From JAXGPX01 sp040766745 (GTDB taxonomy: Bacteria; Bacillota; Sulfobacillia; Fermentithermobacillales; Fermentithermobacillaceae), in NCBI GenBank assembly GCA_040766745.1, contig JAXGPX010000003.1:62001-126000 (forward strand): a stretch of DNA of 64,000 bases, given 5' to 3'. The notes beneath the pieces were generated by a model. It worked only from the letters and a program-made list of their open reading frames with translations. It was not told the DNA's origin and searched no databases. The position numbers and the translations under genes were made by a program. This document shows positions 28,024-36,518 of this stretch, piece after piece. Numbering within the stretch: the first letter of the stretch is position 1; every line of letters starts with the position of its first letter.

Positions 28024-28881
28024 CTATAGCAATAGAAACAAATACCCTGTTCCAACCATTAGCACATTGCTGATGCTGTGCATAAACATTGGATATACAA
28101 TGCTGCGACTGTCTTGGTATGCTTTGCCCTGGATAGTGCCTAACACAAAAGCGTATAACACCTGGAAGTAATTTGCTTCAATGGCAAACGGAAATAAAGA
28201 CCACTTCATATGTGCAATAGCAAACAAGAAAGAGGCGACAATTGTTTCTAAGGTAATACCCCACTTTACTCTTACACTCTTTCCCATTACTTGCACGAGC
28301 ATTGTAATGGGGATCGCCCGAAACAGAATCTCCTCGGCAGGCCCGCTTAAGAGCAATTGAAAGCCCAGCGTTCCAAAAACATTACTTGTGTTCAACGGAA
28401 AATCGTAAGCAGGTAACGTATTATTGATATACATAAGTATATGGCTAACAAGGGTAACCCCTGCAAATATGGCAGTATACATCACTGCATATTCGGTTCC
28501 TTTTTTCCTGTCGCCAAGGCCAAAACCGAAATCAACTTTCAGCAGCTTGCTTAGTATCACAATTGCAGCCAGAGCAATCAGCATTTCGGTAATGTGGTGA
28601 ACAGAAACCCATGCAAAGGCTTTGTCTGGGTCAAACCCCTCGTAAGGGAGTGAATCGGCCGCGATTCTCCCCAACTTACCCAGTACTTTCTGGAAAGCAA
28701 GCACCAGCAAAATCATGATCCCGTATAACCATGTTTTTATGCAATCGGTTCGTTCCTCAGCTCCACAAGCTCGCTCTATCAATGATCTCATATATTCTTC
28801 ATCTACTCTTTCGCACAAACAAAAATCCCTTACACCGTCGTCTGTAATTCTCTTGAGGTTATCGTAATAGGATAAATACAT
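28024..28881 (-). CDS. CPBP-family intramembrane metalloprotease (CAAX/Abi type)
   Basis: The 285-residue membrane protein has several helices and the CPBP motifs EEILFR (glutamates and arginine of motif 1), a later FAIAHMKW with the motif-2 histidine, and HSISNVL with the motif-3 histidine. Such proteins cut within membranes or process small peptides. The first 60 residues are soluble. The ATG at 28881 follows AAGGCGG; a TTG at 28899 is in frame. It is followed on the same strand by no other gene, and a small Cys-rich gene lies just upstream, so the two may form an operon. Confidence 0.85.
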   Translation of the reverse strand: MYLSYYDNLKRITDDGVRDFCLCERVDEEYMRSLIERACGAEERTDCIKTWLYGIMILLVLAFQKVLGKLGRIAADSLPYEGFDPDKAFAWVSVHHITEMLIALAAIVILSKLLKVDFGFGLGDRKKGTEYAVMYTAIFAGVTLVSHILMYINNTLPAYDFPLNTSNVFGTLGFQLLLSGPAEEILFRAIPITMLVQVMGKSVRVKWGITLETIVASFLFAIAHMKWSLFPFAIEANYFQVLYAFVLGTIQGKAYQDSRSIVYPMFMHSISNVLMVGTGYLFLLL

Positions 28882-28929
28882 TGTTCCGCCTTCTTCCAAT
28901 ATGTCAAAGCAGTTCAGCAGTACATTCGG

Positions 28930-29376
28930 TTACGTACGGATATTGACAAGCACTTTACAACAATCTCCAGCCATTAAAGTGCTTTCAACAGTTATGTTTA
29001 CAACATCGATTTTGCCTAAGGCAGTGATCATGGCGAACATGGGATCTAGGCACCAGCCATTACAAGGATCTGCTCCTCCCATTTTCTTGGACAGCGCGCA
29101 TAACTTGCACGAAACTGATGTAACCATATAGCCGTCATCTGTTCTTTCCACAGACCAATTTGCACAACCAAAAATCTCTGAAAGCTTACAAAAGACATCT
29201 TCGATGGTTTCAATGCCAAGCTGTTGATTCAAAAAGGGCGCTGTCTGTGCCTGCCTTTCTTTTCTTCTCTCTACGATTGTGTCAAGTACCTTTAGCTTGT
29301 CATAAGTGTTTACAGTCTCTGCTATAGATGCCGCATAGGTATTTTGTAATATGGCAAGTCTCTGCTCAATATTCAA
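28930..29376 (-). CDS. Small Cys-rich protein, possibly ATC-hydrolase-like or MetOD1-like sensor
   Basis: The 148-residue product is mainly helical at the N-terminus (about 1-55). Its C-terminal alpha/beta half has SVSCKLCALSKKMGGADPCNGWCLDPMF, a cluster of four cysteines that resembles those of the L-2-amino-thiazoline-4-carboxylate hydrolase group and archaeal MetOD1 output domains. I am not sure of the family. The start is taken as TTG at 29376, eight bases after AAAGGAG; the open frame extends to 29409. A TetR-type operator lies in its promoter region. It precedes the CPBP protease gene. Confidence 0.5.
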   Translation of the reverse strand: MNIEQRLAILQNTYAASIAETVNTYDKLKVLDTIVERRKERQAQTAPFLNQQLGIETIEDVFCKLSEIFGCANWSVERTDDGYMVTSVSCKLCALSKKMGGADPCNGWCLDPMFAMITALGKIDVVNITVESTLMAGDCCKVLVNIRT

Positions 29377-29480
29377 TTGTGTCTCTCCTTTACTGTGCTG
29401 TTTATTCATACGTTGTTAGGCAACGGGAAAATAGATCGCTAACATTCCACGAAATTGCTTCTCTGTCAATACCCAACGCC

Positions 29481-29508
29481 TTTATACCTAACGTTCGTTA
29501 GGAGTCTA
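29481..29508 (-). promoter_or_regulatory. Promoter with TetR-type operator in the spacer
   Basis: On the minus strand TAGACT (29503-29508) and TATAAA (29481-29486) are separated by exactly 16 bp. Those 16 bp are CCTAACG-TT-CGTTAGG on the plus strand (29487-29502), an inverted repeat with 7-bp arms. Operators between -35 and -10 are typical of TetR-family repression. The downstream gene is the small Cys-rich protein, about 100 bp away. No TetR gene is in the window. Confidence 0.5.
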
Positions 29509-29591
29509 TCAAATGGAACTCCGGATTGCAATATGTTTTTGAAATATCACATTATATTGTGAGCAGTTTACCTTTACCCTTCTCTAGCAGT

Positions 29592-29646
29592 AGTACGAGG
29601 GAGGGGATTTGAAGGCTTACGCCGAATAAGGCGCTTGATCCTAATT
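29592..29646 (-). pseudogene. Decayed 3' half of a tRNA-Leu gene
   Basis: The sequence matches the 3' half of the intact tRNA-Leu at 31403-31489, in the same orientation, from the CCA end through the T-arm, variable region and into the anticodon arm. CGAGGGAGGGGATTTGAA is identical in both. The CCA is changed and the T-stem partner is broken (GGCTT instead of CCCCT), so it cannot be a working tRNA. Confidence 0.65.
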
Positions 29647-29710
29647 TCTCCAGATAGATGTTAGTGATAAAATGAATGCGCCCATCACTTATTTCGAGGA
29701 GGGATCATCA

Positions 29711-31147
29711 ATGTTGAAAACAGATGTCTTTACACCTTCTCGCTTTACAGGAGAAGGAAGCATCACCTTGCGCGGTGTGAAAATACCGTACCACACTGTC
29801 AGTGAAGACAACGTCTTCTATGATGATGAGGGGAAACCTATCGCTTCAATCTTTTCGTATTCCTATTTCCGTTCCGATGTCGAGGATGTGAAATCCCGTC
29901 CCGTTCTATTTGGCTTTAATGGCGGCCCAGGCACTTCTTCTATGATGGTACATGTCGGTTTTTTAGGCCCCAAGCGGGTCAAATATAGTGAAGTTGACGA
30001 CGATGGTTTGCCGCTTCCTCCCTATGAATCTTGCGATAACGATCAATGTCTGTTAGATATTGCCGATCTAGTCCTGGTGGATCCAGTAGGTACAGGTTTC
30101 GGCCGCTTGCTGGATGAATCCAAAAAGGACATGTTTTACGGGATCGAACCGGATGCCGAAGCGATTCTCACTTTTATTCAAGCCTGGTTGGCTCGTTATA
30201 ACCGCTGGCAAAGCCCCAAATACCTGGTGGGTGAAAGCTATGGTTGCACCCGGGCCAGCACCGTTGCTGGAATAGGTTCTCTCTCCGGTTCAGACCGGGC
30301 TTACAGCGTCACCTTTGACGGGTTAATCATGATCGGCAACACAGTCACAGTAGGCAAATTCTTTAGCGACAAGGCTCCAATCTATCCAGCGGTTTTGGCA
30401 TTCCCTACTCTGGCCGCAGTCAACTGGTACCATAATCATCCTTCTAATCAAACCGTAGAGGAATTTGTGGCCGAAGCGAAACGGTTTGCCGATACCGAGT
30501 ACCTTCTGGCTTTATACCAAGGAGAGTCCCTGAAAGGGGAAGCCCGGGAACATATAATCGAACGGGTTATCTACTACACCGGGGTTTCACGAGAGTACTT
30601 GGAAAAGCGGGCATTGGTTTTGGAAGATGTGGAGTACCGTCGTGAAGTCATACGCCAAAAAGGCCGTTCGGTGGCCCGTTTGGATGGACGGATTACCCGC
30701 CCGCTGTACACCCCTTTACTGGATGAGCAACAGTGGGGTGTCCGCGATGACGCGGCAGAAGGAAAGTACAACTCCTTCTTCCAATCGGTGCTTTGTGGCG
30801 AAGTCTTCCCCATGTTGGGCATCAAGTGGGACCGCAACTTTGTCAATTCTCACTCTCTGTGGTCCAGTTGGAATAACGATATTAAGGGCCGGAACACCTC
30901 TCAAAGCCTGAGCGCTGCAATGCGCCGGACACCTACCATGCGCACATTCTTCATCAATGGCTGGTATGACATCTGCACTCAAATCGGTATCCTGTACTAC
31001 ACACTGGATCATTCGGGCCTACCCATGGACCGGGTTTTCGTCAAGGGATACGAAGCAGGCCACATGACATACTTAGGCGAAGAGAACATCCAAGCTGTGA
31101 CGGATGACATGTACACCTTTATGCTGGGCGGCGATCCCACAAAGTAA
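29711..31147 (+). CDS. S10-family serine carboxypeptidase
   Basis: The 478-residue product is an alpha/beta hydrolase of peptidase family S10. It has the oxyanion-region FGFNGGPGTSS (about 68-77), catalytic Ser176 in GESYG, Asp in INGWYD and His in EAGHMTYL. No signal peptide is seen, so it should act in the cytoplasm. GAGGAGGG eight bases before the ATG at 29711 fixes the start; the frame is open from 29672. It is the only gene between a tRNA-Leu fragment and the intact tRNA-Leu, suggesting acquisition by insertion at the tRNA. A good terminator follows. Confidence 0.88.
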   Translation: MLKTDVFTPSRFTGEGSITLRGVKIPYHTVSEDNVFYDDEGKPIASIFSYSYFRSDVEDVKSRPVLFGFNGGPGTSSMMVHVGFLGPKRVKYSEVDDDGLPLPPYESCDNDQCLLDIADLVLVDPVGTGFGRLLDESKKDMFYGIEPDAEAILTFIQAWLARYNRWQSPKYLVGESYGCTRASTVAGIGSLSGSDRAYSVTFDGLIMIGNTVTVGKFFSDKAPIYPAVLAFPTLAAVNWYHNHPSNQTVEEFVAEAKRFADTEYLLALYQGESLKGEAREHIIERVIYYTGVSREYLEKRALVLEDVEYRREVIRQKGRSVARLDGRITRPLYTPLLDEQQWGVRDDAAEGKYNSFFQSVLCGEVFPMLGIKWDRNFVNSHSLWSSWNNDIKGRNTSQSLSAAMRRTPTMRTFFINGWYDICTQIGILYYTLDHSGLPMDRVFVKGYEAGHMTYLGEENIQAVTDDMYTFMLGGDPTK

Positions 31148-31160
31148 CGAGGTTGAGAAG

Positions 31161-31198
31161 AAACGCGGCTGGCTCAACAGGGCAGGCCGCGTTTTTTT
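31161..31198 (+). terminator. Rho-independent terminator of the S10 peptidase gene
   Basis: AAACGCGGC (31161-31169) pairs with GCCGCGTTT (31186-31194), followed by a run of seven T. It lies 14 bp after the stop codon. Confidence 0.85.
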
Positions 31199-31402
31199 AG
31201 TGCGCCTGGCGTGGCATTACACATGGGGTCTTGCACCTTTGGATTACCCGGTTCTACCATCATTCAGGACTCAGACAGCACCTGGTAGTGCTCCAAATAG
31301 GTATCGGGAAGTAGACGTTCGGACTGTGGGTCAAGGATGGCCACCCCAATAGTTCAATTACTACTTAGCAGATGGCATGAAGAATCAGCACTTTGAAGTG
31401 AG

Positions 31403-31489
31403 TGGTGCGAGGGAGGGGATTTGAACCCCTACGCCGATTAAGGCACTGGATCCTAAGTCCAGCTCGTCTGCCGATTCCGACACCCTCGC
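31403..31489 (-). tRNA. tRNA-Leu (anticodon UAG)
   Basis: The 87-base sequence folds as a class II tRNA with acceptor GCGAGGG/CCCTCGC, an encoded CCA, a long variable arm and anticodon loop CTTAGGA (UAG). It is the last tRNA of a seven-gene minus-strand array. A decayed copy of its 3' half lies 1.8 kb away. Confidence 0.95.
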
Positions 31490-31509
31490 CAACACGACAT
31501 AAAATAGAA

Positions 31510-31584
31510 TGGTGGGCCATGATGGATTCGAACCATCGACTCCCCGCTTAAAAGGCGGGTGCTCTGCCCCTGAGCTAATGGCCC
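31510..31584 (-). tRNA. tRNA-Lys (anticodon UUU)
   Basis: The acceptor stem is GGGCCAT/ATGGCCC with discriminator A and encoded CCA; the anticodon loop is CTTTTAA. Sixth gene of the array. Confidence 0.95.
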
Positions 31585-31588
31585 ACAC

Positions 31589-31663
31589 TGGCTGGGGCGG
31601 CAGGATTCGAACCTGCGTTTGTCAGCTCCAAAGGCTGATGCCTTACCGCTTGGCGACGCCCCA
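31589..31663 (-). tRNA. tRNA-Gln (anticodon UUG)
   Basis: The acceptor stem is TGGGGCG/CGCCCCA-type with discriminator G and encoded CCA; the anticodon loop is CTTTGGA, giving UUG. Fifth gene of the array. Confidence 0.93.
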
Positions 31664-31665
31664 TC

Positions 31666-31742
31666 TGGCGCGCCCGACAGGACTCGAACCTGTAACCTTC
31701 AGATCCGAAGTCTGCGGCTCTGTCCAATTGAGCTACGGGCGC
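31666..31742 (-). tRNA. tRNA-Arg (anticodon UCG)
   Basis: The acceptor stem is GCGCCCG/CGGGCGC with discriminator G and encoded CCA; the anticodon loop is CTTCGGA. Fourth gene of the array. Confidence 0.93.
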
Positions 31743-31768
31743 AAACACTAAACACCAAGCATTAAACT

Positions 31769-31846
31769 TGGGGTGAATGAGGGGACTTGAACCCCCGACC
31801 TCCAGGGCCACAACCTGGCGCTCTAACCGGCTGAGCTACATCCACC
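31769..31846 (-). tRNA. tRNA-His (anticodon GUG)
   Basis: The anticodon loop is TTGTGGC. The acceptor has the extra 5' G (position -1) facing C73, the histidine identity pair, and the CCA is encoded. Third gene of the array. Confidence 0.94.
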
Positions 31847-31865
31847 ACATTTTCATCATCGAAAA

Positions 31866-31941
31866 TGGTGCGCCTGGCAGGAATCGAACCTGCGACTCCC
31901 TGCTTAGAAGGCAGGTGCTCTATCCCCTGAGCTACAGGCGC
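31866..31941 (-). tRNA. tRNA-Arg (anticodon UCU)
   Basis: The acceptor stem is GCGCCTG/CAGGCGC with encoded CCA; the anticodon loop is CTTCTAA. Second gene of the array. Confidence 0.94.
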
Positions 31942-31942
31942 A

Positions 31943-32016
<74 letters not shown>

Positions 32017-32107
32017 ACGTAAACCTTGTAATGGTCGCACGAGATATTTTACTAAAAAGGGGGCTCATGGTCAAGGAAATTGCACATTTCTGTTACCTGG
32101 CTTAATT

Positions 32108-32155
32108 GTAAAAGTAACTTCCAGTGTTTTTGAGAAAAGCGGAAGTTACTCTTAC
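32108..32155. other. Long hairpin at the edge of the repeat element
   Basis: Positions 32108-32122 pair with 32141-32155 (GTAA-A-AGTAACTTCC with GGAAGTTACT-C-TTAC, one mismatch) across an 18-base loop. It lies between the tRNA array start and the 171-bp repeat element. It could end transcription entering the tRNA array or belong to the element. Confidence 0.5.
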
Positions 32156-32158
32156 AAA

Positions 32159-32489
32159 CCCCCTCGAAAAGCATTACTGGCCCCAAAACCGGCCAGGTTC
32201 AGCCCAACTCGGTACCAGAATCGGCCACATTCGGGCCAAACCTGGTATCAGAACCCGCCAGGTTTCAGCCAAACCTGGTACTAGAACCGACCACCTCAGC
32301 CCAAATTCAGTAAAAAAGCCCCCGTTTTGGTTCTCGCAGAGGCCTTATTGGCCCCAAAACCGGCCAGGTTTCTGCCCAACCCGGTACCAAAATCGGCCAC
32401 ATTCGGGCCAAACCTGGTATCAAAATCCGCCAGGTTTCAGCCAAACCCGGTACTAAAACCGACCACCTAATGCCAGTACCGGTATCAAG
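32159..32489 (+). repeat. 171-bp-unit intergenic repeat element, copy 1
   Basis: The element starts at CCCCCTCGAAAAGCATTACTGG and ends near TAATGCCAGTACCGGTATCAAG. It contains an internal unit repeated with a 171-bp period (GGCCCCAAAACCGGCCAGG at 32179 and 32350). Each unit is itself built of diverged segments of about 33 bp that contain CC-A/C-GGTT and AGCC-AA motifs. The same element, with the same ends, lies in opposite orientation at 40513-41016 with one more unit. It does not look coding. Confidence 0.8.
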
Positions 32490-32742
32490 AGTTACTGTTG
32501 CAAACCTCTCAATATGGCTCGCCACACGAGCCATTCCACCGCACGAAAGCTTTCAAGAGCCAGATAGCAGTTATTGGTTAGCCGGGTCCACTGAACTCAT
32601 GCCGTAAGTGCTGCACTCATGCTGTACTTATACTTTATTGTACTAATGCCACTCGCTGCTCTGCCAGTGCTGTACTAATGCTTTACTGTGCTAATGCCAC
32701 TGTTATCCATGCATCAAAAGGTTCGCACTCGGCCGGCGGCAA

Positions 32743-33594
32743 TCATTCCTCTGGCAATACTATTAAAGCCAGGGTCCCAGGGCCGTTATGTATTCCGATT
32801 ACTCCGCCTATCTCAGTCTCTACCGTCCGTAACACAACCCACTTCTCCTTAGCCGCGGCCACAAGTTTTTCTCCTTGTTCAGGAACATTGCCATGGCACA
32901 TACCCAGTTTAACCTTGCTTCCGTATGGAACCCTTTCTCCTGCAAGTTCAATCATCCTCGGAATCACTTTGATTTTTCCGCGGACCCGTTCAAGGCCTGA
33001 TACATAGCCATCAGGGTCCAGGACCAAGAGTGGTTTCATATTTAGCATAGAACCCCAGAAGTGAATCGCTCTCCCAATACGCCCATTCTTATAAAGATAA
33101 TCCAATGTATCTACAGCATATATTGTGACCAGCCTGTCCACCATTGCCTGTGCAGCGTCTCTTACGTCCTCGAAACTCGCCCCTTGACATGCCAGATTAT
33201 GTGCCTCAAGCACGATCAATCCATATCCTACCGAAGCTGTTTTCGAGTTTATAATGGCAATCTTCCTGTCTGGCAACATCGACGCCGCCATCTGTGCCGC
33301 TTGATATGTACCGCTCAGAACCTCAGACAAGAGAATTGCCACTACCCCCGAACCGTCGGCAGTTATCGCATCAAAAGCCGTCTGGAAGTCTCCTACTGAA
33401 GGCGACGACGTCCTCGGCAATCCATCGAAAGTTTTCAGTTTATCGTAGAACATTTTTCCACGCATTTCATAACCGTCTATGTGTGACTCTGATCCAAAGC
33501 GGACCGTTAGAGGAACTACTGCTATACCCAGGCTCTCAAGATAGTTTGGTTCTATATCACAGGCACTGTCAGTCAGAATTTTCACTGATGGCAT
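32743..33594 (-). CDS. DegV-family fatty-acid-binding protein
   Basis: The 283-residue product has the DegV N-terminal domain beginning VKILTDSACDIEP, the TSSPSVGDFQTAF segment whose Thr/Ser contact the fatty-acid carboxylate, and a GGVIGIHNGPGTLALIVLPEE C-terminus typical of the family. DegV/FakB proteins deliver fatty acids to the FakA kinase for phosphorylation. No fakA is in the window. It is monocistronic and divergent from the radical SAM gene. Confidence 0.9.
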   Translation of the reverse strand: MPSVKILTDSACDIEPNYLESLGIAVVPLTVRFGSESHIDGYEMRGKMFYDKLKTFDGLPRTSSPSVGDFQTAFDAITADGSGVVAILLSEVLSGTYQAAQMAASMLPDRKIAIINSKTASVGYGLIVLEAHNLACQGASFEDVRDAAQAMVDRLVTIYAVDTLDYLYKNGRIGRAIHFWGSMLNMKPLLVLDPDGYVSGLERVRGKIKVIPRMIELAGERVPYGSKVKLGMCHGNVPEQGEKLVAAAKEKWVVLRTVETEIGGVIGIHNGPGTLALIVLPEE

Positions 33595-34001
33595 TATCCA
33601 TTACCTCCGGTTCAGTAATGCTACTCTCCCAAAAGACCCAAATATGCTATACACTGAATTATATCCTGTCGCATTTGAAACCGTCAAAGAATTAGTCTGT
33701 TAGAGCATAAACCTGCGGAACAGCTGAGGGGCACCTGGTAAGTTGAGCGGCCTCTGCTGAGCTAAGCGGCGCAATATTGCGGCAGATCCTTGACACCGGA
33801 CACAATCGAGGACTACTATGGTACTAGAGTATTTTGGTTTTTTGGGAGAATCAATCCAAGCAGCAATTACATCCCAGGCCTCTTATATATAAAAGGGGAA
33901 ATAGCAAGACAATCCAAGGATCCGGCAAGGAGAGTATTTTTTAATGAGATTTTGGGTCTTTTGGGGGACCGCAGATACCTGGAGAGAGGGAGGAACCGTA
34001 G
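33595..34001. other. Divergent intergenic region between degV and the radical SAM gene
   Basis: No convincing gene is present. A plus-strand open frame at 33790-34017 overlaps the radical SAM start, has no ribosome binding site and shows no recognisable domain. The region must hold the promoters for both flanking genes, but I cannot place them firmly. Confidence 0.4.
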
Positions 34002-35378
34002 ATGCCGTTTGAAATAGCCAAATCAATGGTGGGCGAAGCAACGCTCAAGCAAGGACTCAAGTATATCAGGAACAATCCTGAGAAAAACCTGGTCAATCTG
34101 GCCAAATGGGGCGGCCGGCTTGCCAAGGAACCAATTCATAAGCAATATGCCCGGCAATGGGCAGAAATGTTTTCTGACGAGAACAATAACTGGAGGAATT
34201 TGGCGGTCAAAGCACTTAACCAGCTTTCGCCAAACGTCGTTGAAAAAACCGGTATTAACATGTTTCTGAATGCAGGCATTCTTAGCCCTGCAAGGCGCAG
34301 AGAAGGTCAAGAGAAATACGGAGTACACGTGCCCTGGGCAATCCTTATCGACCCTACAGGCAGGTGCAATCTAAGGTGCAAAGGATGTTGGGCTGCAGAG
34401 TACGACAGGTCTCAAGACATGGATTATGAGACCCTCGATAGAGTAATGACCGAAGCCGAAGACATCGGAGTGAACTTCTTTGTAATCTCAGGTGGAGAGC
34501 CTACTGTAAGGATGGACGATCTTATCTCGCTGGCCAATAAACACAACGAATCGATGTTTCATGTCTTTTCCAACGGCACCCTAATTACAAAGGAAAGAGC
34601 TCAACAGTTCGCAGAACTGGGTAATGTGACCTTTGCCATTAGCCTTGAGGGGTTCAAAGAGGAAACCGACGCCCGTCGCGGCGAAGATGTATTCGACAGA
34701 GTAATGCAAGCAATGGACAACCTTAGAGAAGCAGGAGTGCCGTTTGGATTCTCAGCTACTTATACAAGAGAAAACACAGAGATCATTGGCAGTGACAAAT
34801 GGATCGATCTGATGATCGAAAAGGGCTGCCTTTATGGATGGCTGTTCACATATGTCCCTGTCGGAGGAGAGACTGATCTCGAGTACATGGCAACCCCTGA
34901 ACAAAGACTGTTTATGTTAAAGCAAGTTAGAAAATGGCGTTCAGAAAAGCCGGTATTCGTTGCAGATTTCTGGAATGACGGTCCTTTTGTAGGTGGCTGC
35001 ATAGCGGGAGGCCGGAACTACTTCCACATAAATGCTATGGGCGACGTAGAACCATGCGCATTTGTGCATTATGCCAACATGAACATAAAGAACACAAGTC
35101 TGGTAGAAGCTCTCAAGTCGCCGCTGTTTCTTGAATATCAGAAAAACCAGCCATTCAACTCAAACCTTATGCGTCCATGCCCCATTATCGACAATCCAGA
35201 GTGGCTGCAGAAAATGGTCGAAAGTTCAAATGCATATTCAACTCAGAAAAACGGAGTTACTGCAGCACAGGTTTGCCAGCCCCTTCATGGGTATGCCAAG
35301 GCCTGGGGCGAAATCGCAGATAACGTCAAAGCACAAGAAGATAAGGTTGAGGCAAAAACCAATGCCGGTGGCCAGTAG
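34002..35378 (+). CDS. Radical SAM protein with SPASM-like C-terminal cysteines
   Basis: The 458-residue enzyme has an N-terminal helical part (about 1-105), then the radical SAM core with CNLRCKGC (CxxxCxxC, about residues 122-129) and the SAM-contacting SGGEP. The later cysteines GGCIAGG, EPCAFVH, RPCPII and QVCQPL could hold an auxiliary Fe-S cluster. It would generate a 5'-deoxyadenosyl radical to modify a peptide or small molecule; the substrate is unknown, and no small precursor peptide gene is obvious nearby. AGAGGGAGGAA precedes the ATG. It is followed by a hairpin and a winged-helix regulator. Confidence 0.87.
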   Translation: MPFEIAKSMVGEATLKQGLKYIRNNPEKNLVNLAKWGGRLAKEPIHKQYARQWAEMFSDENNNWRNLAVKALNQLSPNVVEKTGINMFLNAGILSPARRREGQEKYGVHVPWAILIDPTGRCNLRCKGCWAAEYDRSQDMDYETLDRVMTEAEDIGVNFFVISGGEPTVRMDDLISLANKHNESMFHVFSNGTLITKERAQQFAELGNVTFAISLEGFKEETDARRGEDVFDRVMQAMDNLREAGVPFGFSATYTRENTEIIGSDKWIDLMIEKGCLYGWLFTYVPVGGETDLEYMATPEQRLFMLKQVRKWRSEKPVFVADFWNDGPFVGGCIAGGRNYFHINAMGDVEPCAFVHYANMNIKNTSLVEALKSPLFLEYQKNQPFNSNLMRPCPIIDNPEWLQKMVESSNAYSTQKNGVTAAQVCQPLHGYAKAWGEIADNVKAQEDKVEAKTNAGGQ

Positions 35379-35424
35379 TCGGTTGACACATGAATCCTGG
35401 TTTCATCATGCAGACTCGCAGGCG

Positions 35425-35471
35425 GGAAGTCAGCTCGGGGAGCCCATCGTATTTCCCAGGAGCTGACTTCC
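35425..35471. other. Perfect 12-bp-stem hairpin after the radical SAM gene
   Basis: GGAAGTCAGCTC (35425-35436) pairs with GAGCTGACTTCC (35460-35471) across 23 bases. No T-run follows, so it is either a weak terminator, an RNA-stability element or a regulator site. Confidence 0.5.
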
Positions 35472-35606
35472 TGCGGAACCATTGACAGTATTGGCCAAGA
35501 AAAGTATTGTAGCTAACAGTTAGGGTTTTCAGCCAACGGCAAAACGACTGTTCGGCCAAAGGCCTACAGGCCCTCGTCGAACAATCGAGATTACTGAGGT
35601 GATCAG

Positions 35607-36326
35607 GTGAAACTCACAAAGAGGCGCTATGAGTTCCTTGAGGCCCTGGCAGATCTTGTAGTCGAGCAAGGAACTCCTGTTCACTATGGAGATGTAGCCG
35701 AGCGCGTATCTGTATCAAAGTGGACTGCCTATGACATGATGCAGGAGCTTGTTGAAGACGGATTGGTAGAAACGTCATACTCAGTTAACCGTACAGGTTT
35801 GCCTGGACGGTCTTTGGTGTTGTTTGAACCAACAAAACCAGGCTTTGATCTTGTGAATTCGAAGAAACTAGACTCTGCCTTGCCTGAACCCCCTGCTTGT
35901 TCTGAAGACGACTGGCAGCAAGTGACAAAAGATCTGCTATCACAAATAACAGGCTCGTTCCATAAAGAAGTGGATCAGCCCTTTGACTTTAACAAGGAGA
36001 AGTATAAATCATCACCTGTTGCTTATTGCGCCGCCCTACTTTCTTTCCTTTTCATCCAAGCCAAAAAGAAAGGCCTTGACCTGGTTGCTCTGAAAGGGAT
36101 CCTCGAAATCGGCTCAGAGAACGGAATGACTCTTTCCCTTTTTACAGGGCTGCTTCTGGGAGGACTTCTGGTTCAAGGGGCTCGAAAGGTGCTTCCTGAT
36201 ATCGAAAATCTTATCTTCTCGTTTTCCCAACATGCTGAACGGCTGGAAGACTCAAGCAAGGACATGCTGCTTGAGTTTGCCCAGGAAGTGGTCAACCACC
36301 AGGTCAACCACGAAACATCGAAATAG
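35607..36326 (+). CDS. Winged-helix transcriptional regulator
   Basis: The 239-residue product has an N-terminal winged helix (about 1-70) with VHYGDVAERVSVSKWTAYDMMQELVEDGLVE, a DtxR/Lrp-like helix-turn-helix, followed by TGLPGRSLVLFEPT. The C-terminal domain (about 100-235) is helical with a hydrophobic stretch MTLSLFTGLLLGGLLV; I do not recognise it. The start is a GTG after GAGGTG. It lies between the radical SAM gene and cheX and may control one of them. Confidence 0.75.
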   Translation: MKLTKRRYEFLEALADLVVEQGTPVHYGDVAERVSVSKWTAYDMMQELVEDGLVETSYSVNRTGLPGRSLVLFEPTKPGFDLVNSKKLDSALPEPPACSEDDWQQVTKDLLSQITGSFHKEVDQPFDFNKEKYKSSPVAYCAALLSFLFIQAKKKGLDLVALKGILEIGSENGMTLSLFTGLLLGGLLVQGARKVLPDIENLIFSFSQHAERLEDSSKDMLLEFAQEVVNHQVNHETSK

Positions 36327-36467
36327 GCGGCGGTCCTTCCAAGCATATCCCCTCAATTCACAAAAATTTCGAAATGTGTCGCAAACAAGAAGGAAAATCG
36401 CTATATTGTGACTAATAATTGGATATAGATGCCTGCAATCTAAAGTCAGGTCCCCATACAAATTGAA

Positions 36468-36493
36468 AAAGACTGCGAGTCTTTCGTTTTTTT
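36468..36493 (+). terminator. Rho-independent terminator after the winged-helix gene
   Basis: AAAGACT (36468-36474) pairs with AGTCTTT (36478-36484) over a 3-base loop, then CG and seven T. It lies 26 bp before the cheX ATG, so it separates the two genes or attenuates cheX. Confidence 0.75.
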
Positions 36494-36518
36494 CCGAAGT
36501 TCTCAGGAGGGATATGGA

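Noticed and set aside
31200..31215. Similarity of GTGCGCCTGGC to the tRNA-Arg(UCU) 3' end
   Set aside because: Only 11 bases match and the similarity does not continue into the T-arm, so it is likely chance.
32124..32456. Open frame with repeated PQNRPG peptides in repeat copy 1
   Set aside because: The frame exists because the repeat lacks stop codons in several frames. The second unit is frameshifted relative to the first and there is no ribosome binding site.
33790..34017. 75-codon plus-strand frame before the radical SAM gene
   Set aside because: It overlaps the radical SAM start, has no ribosome binding site and shows no domain.
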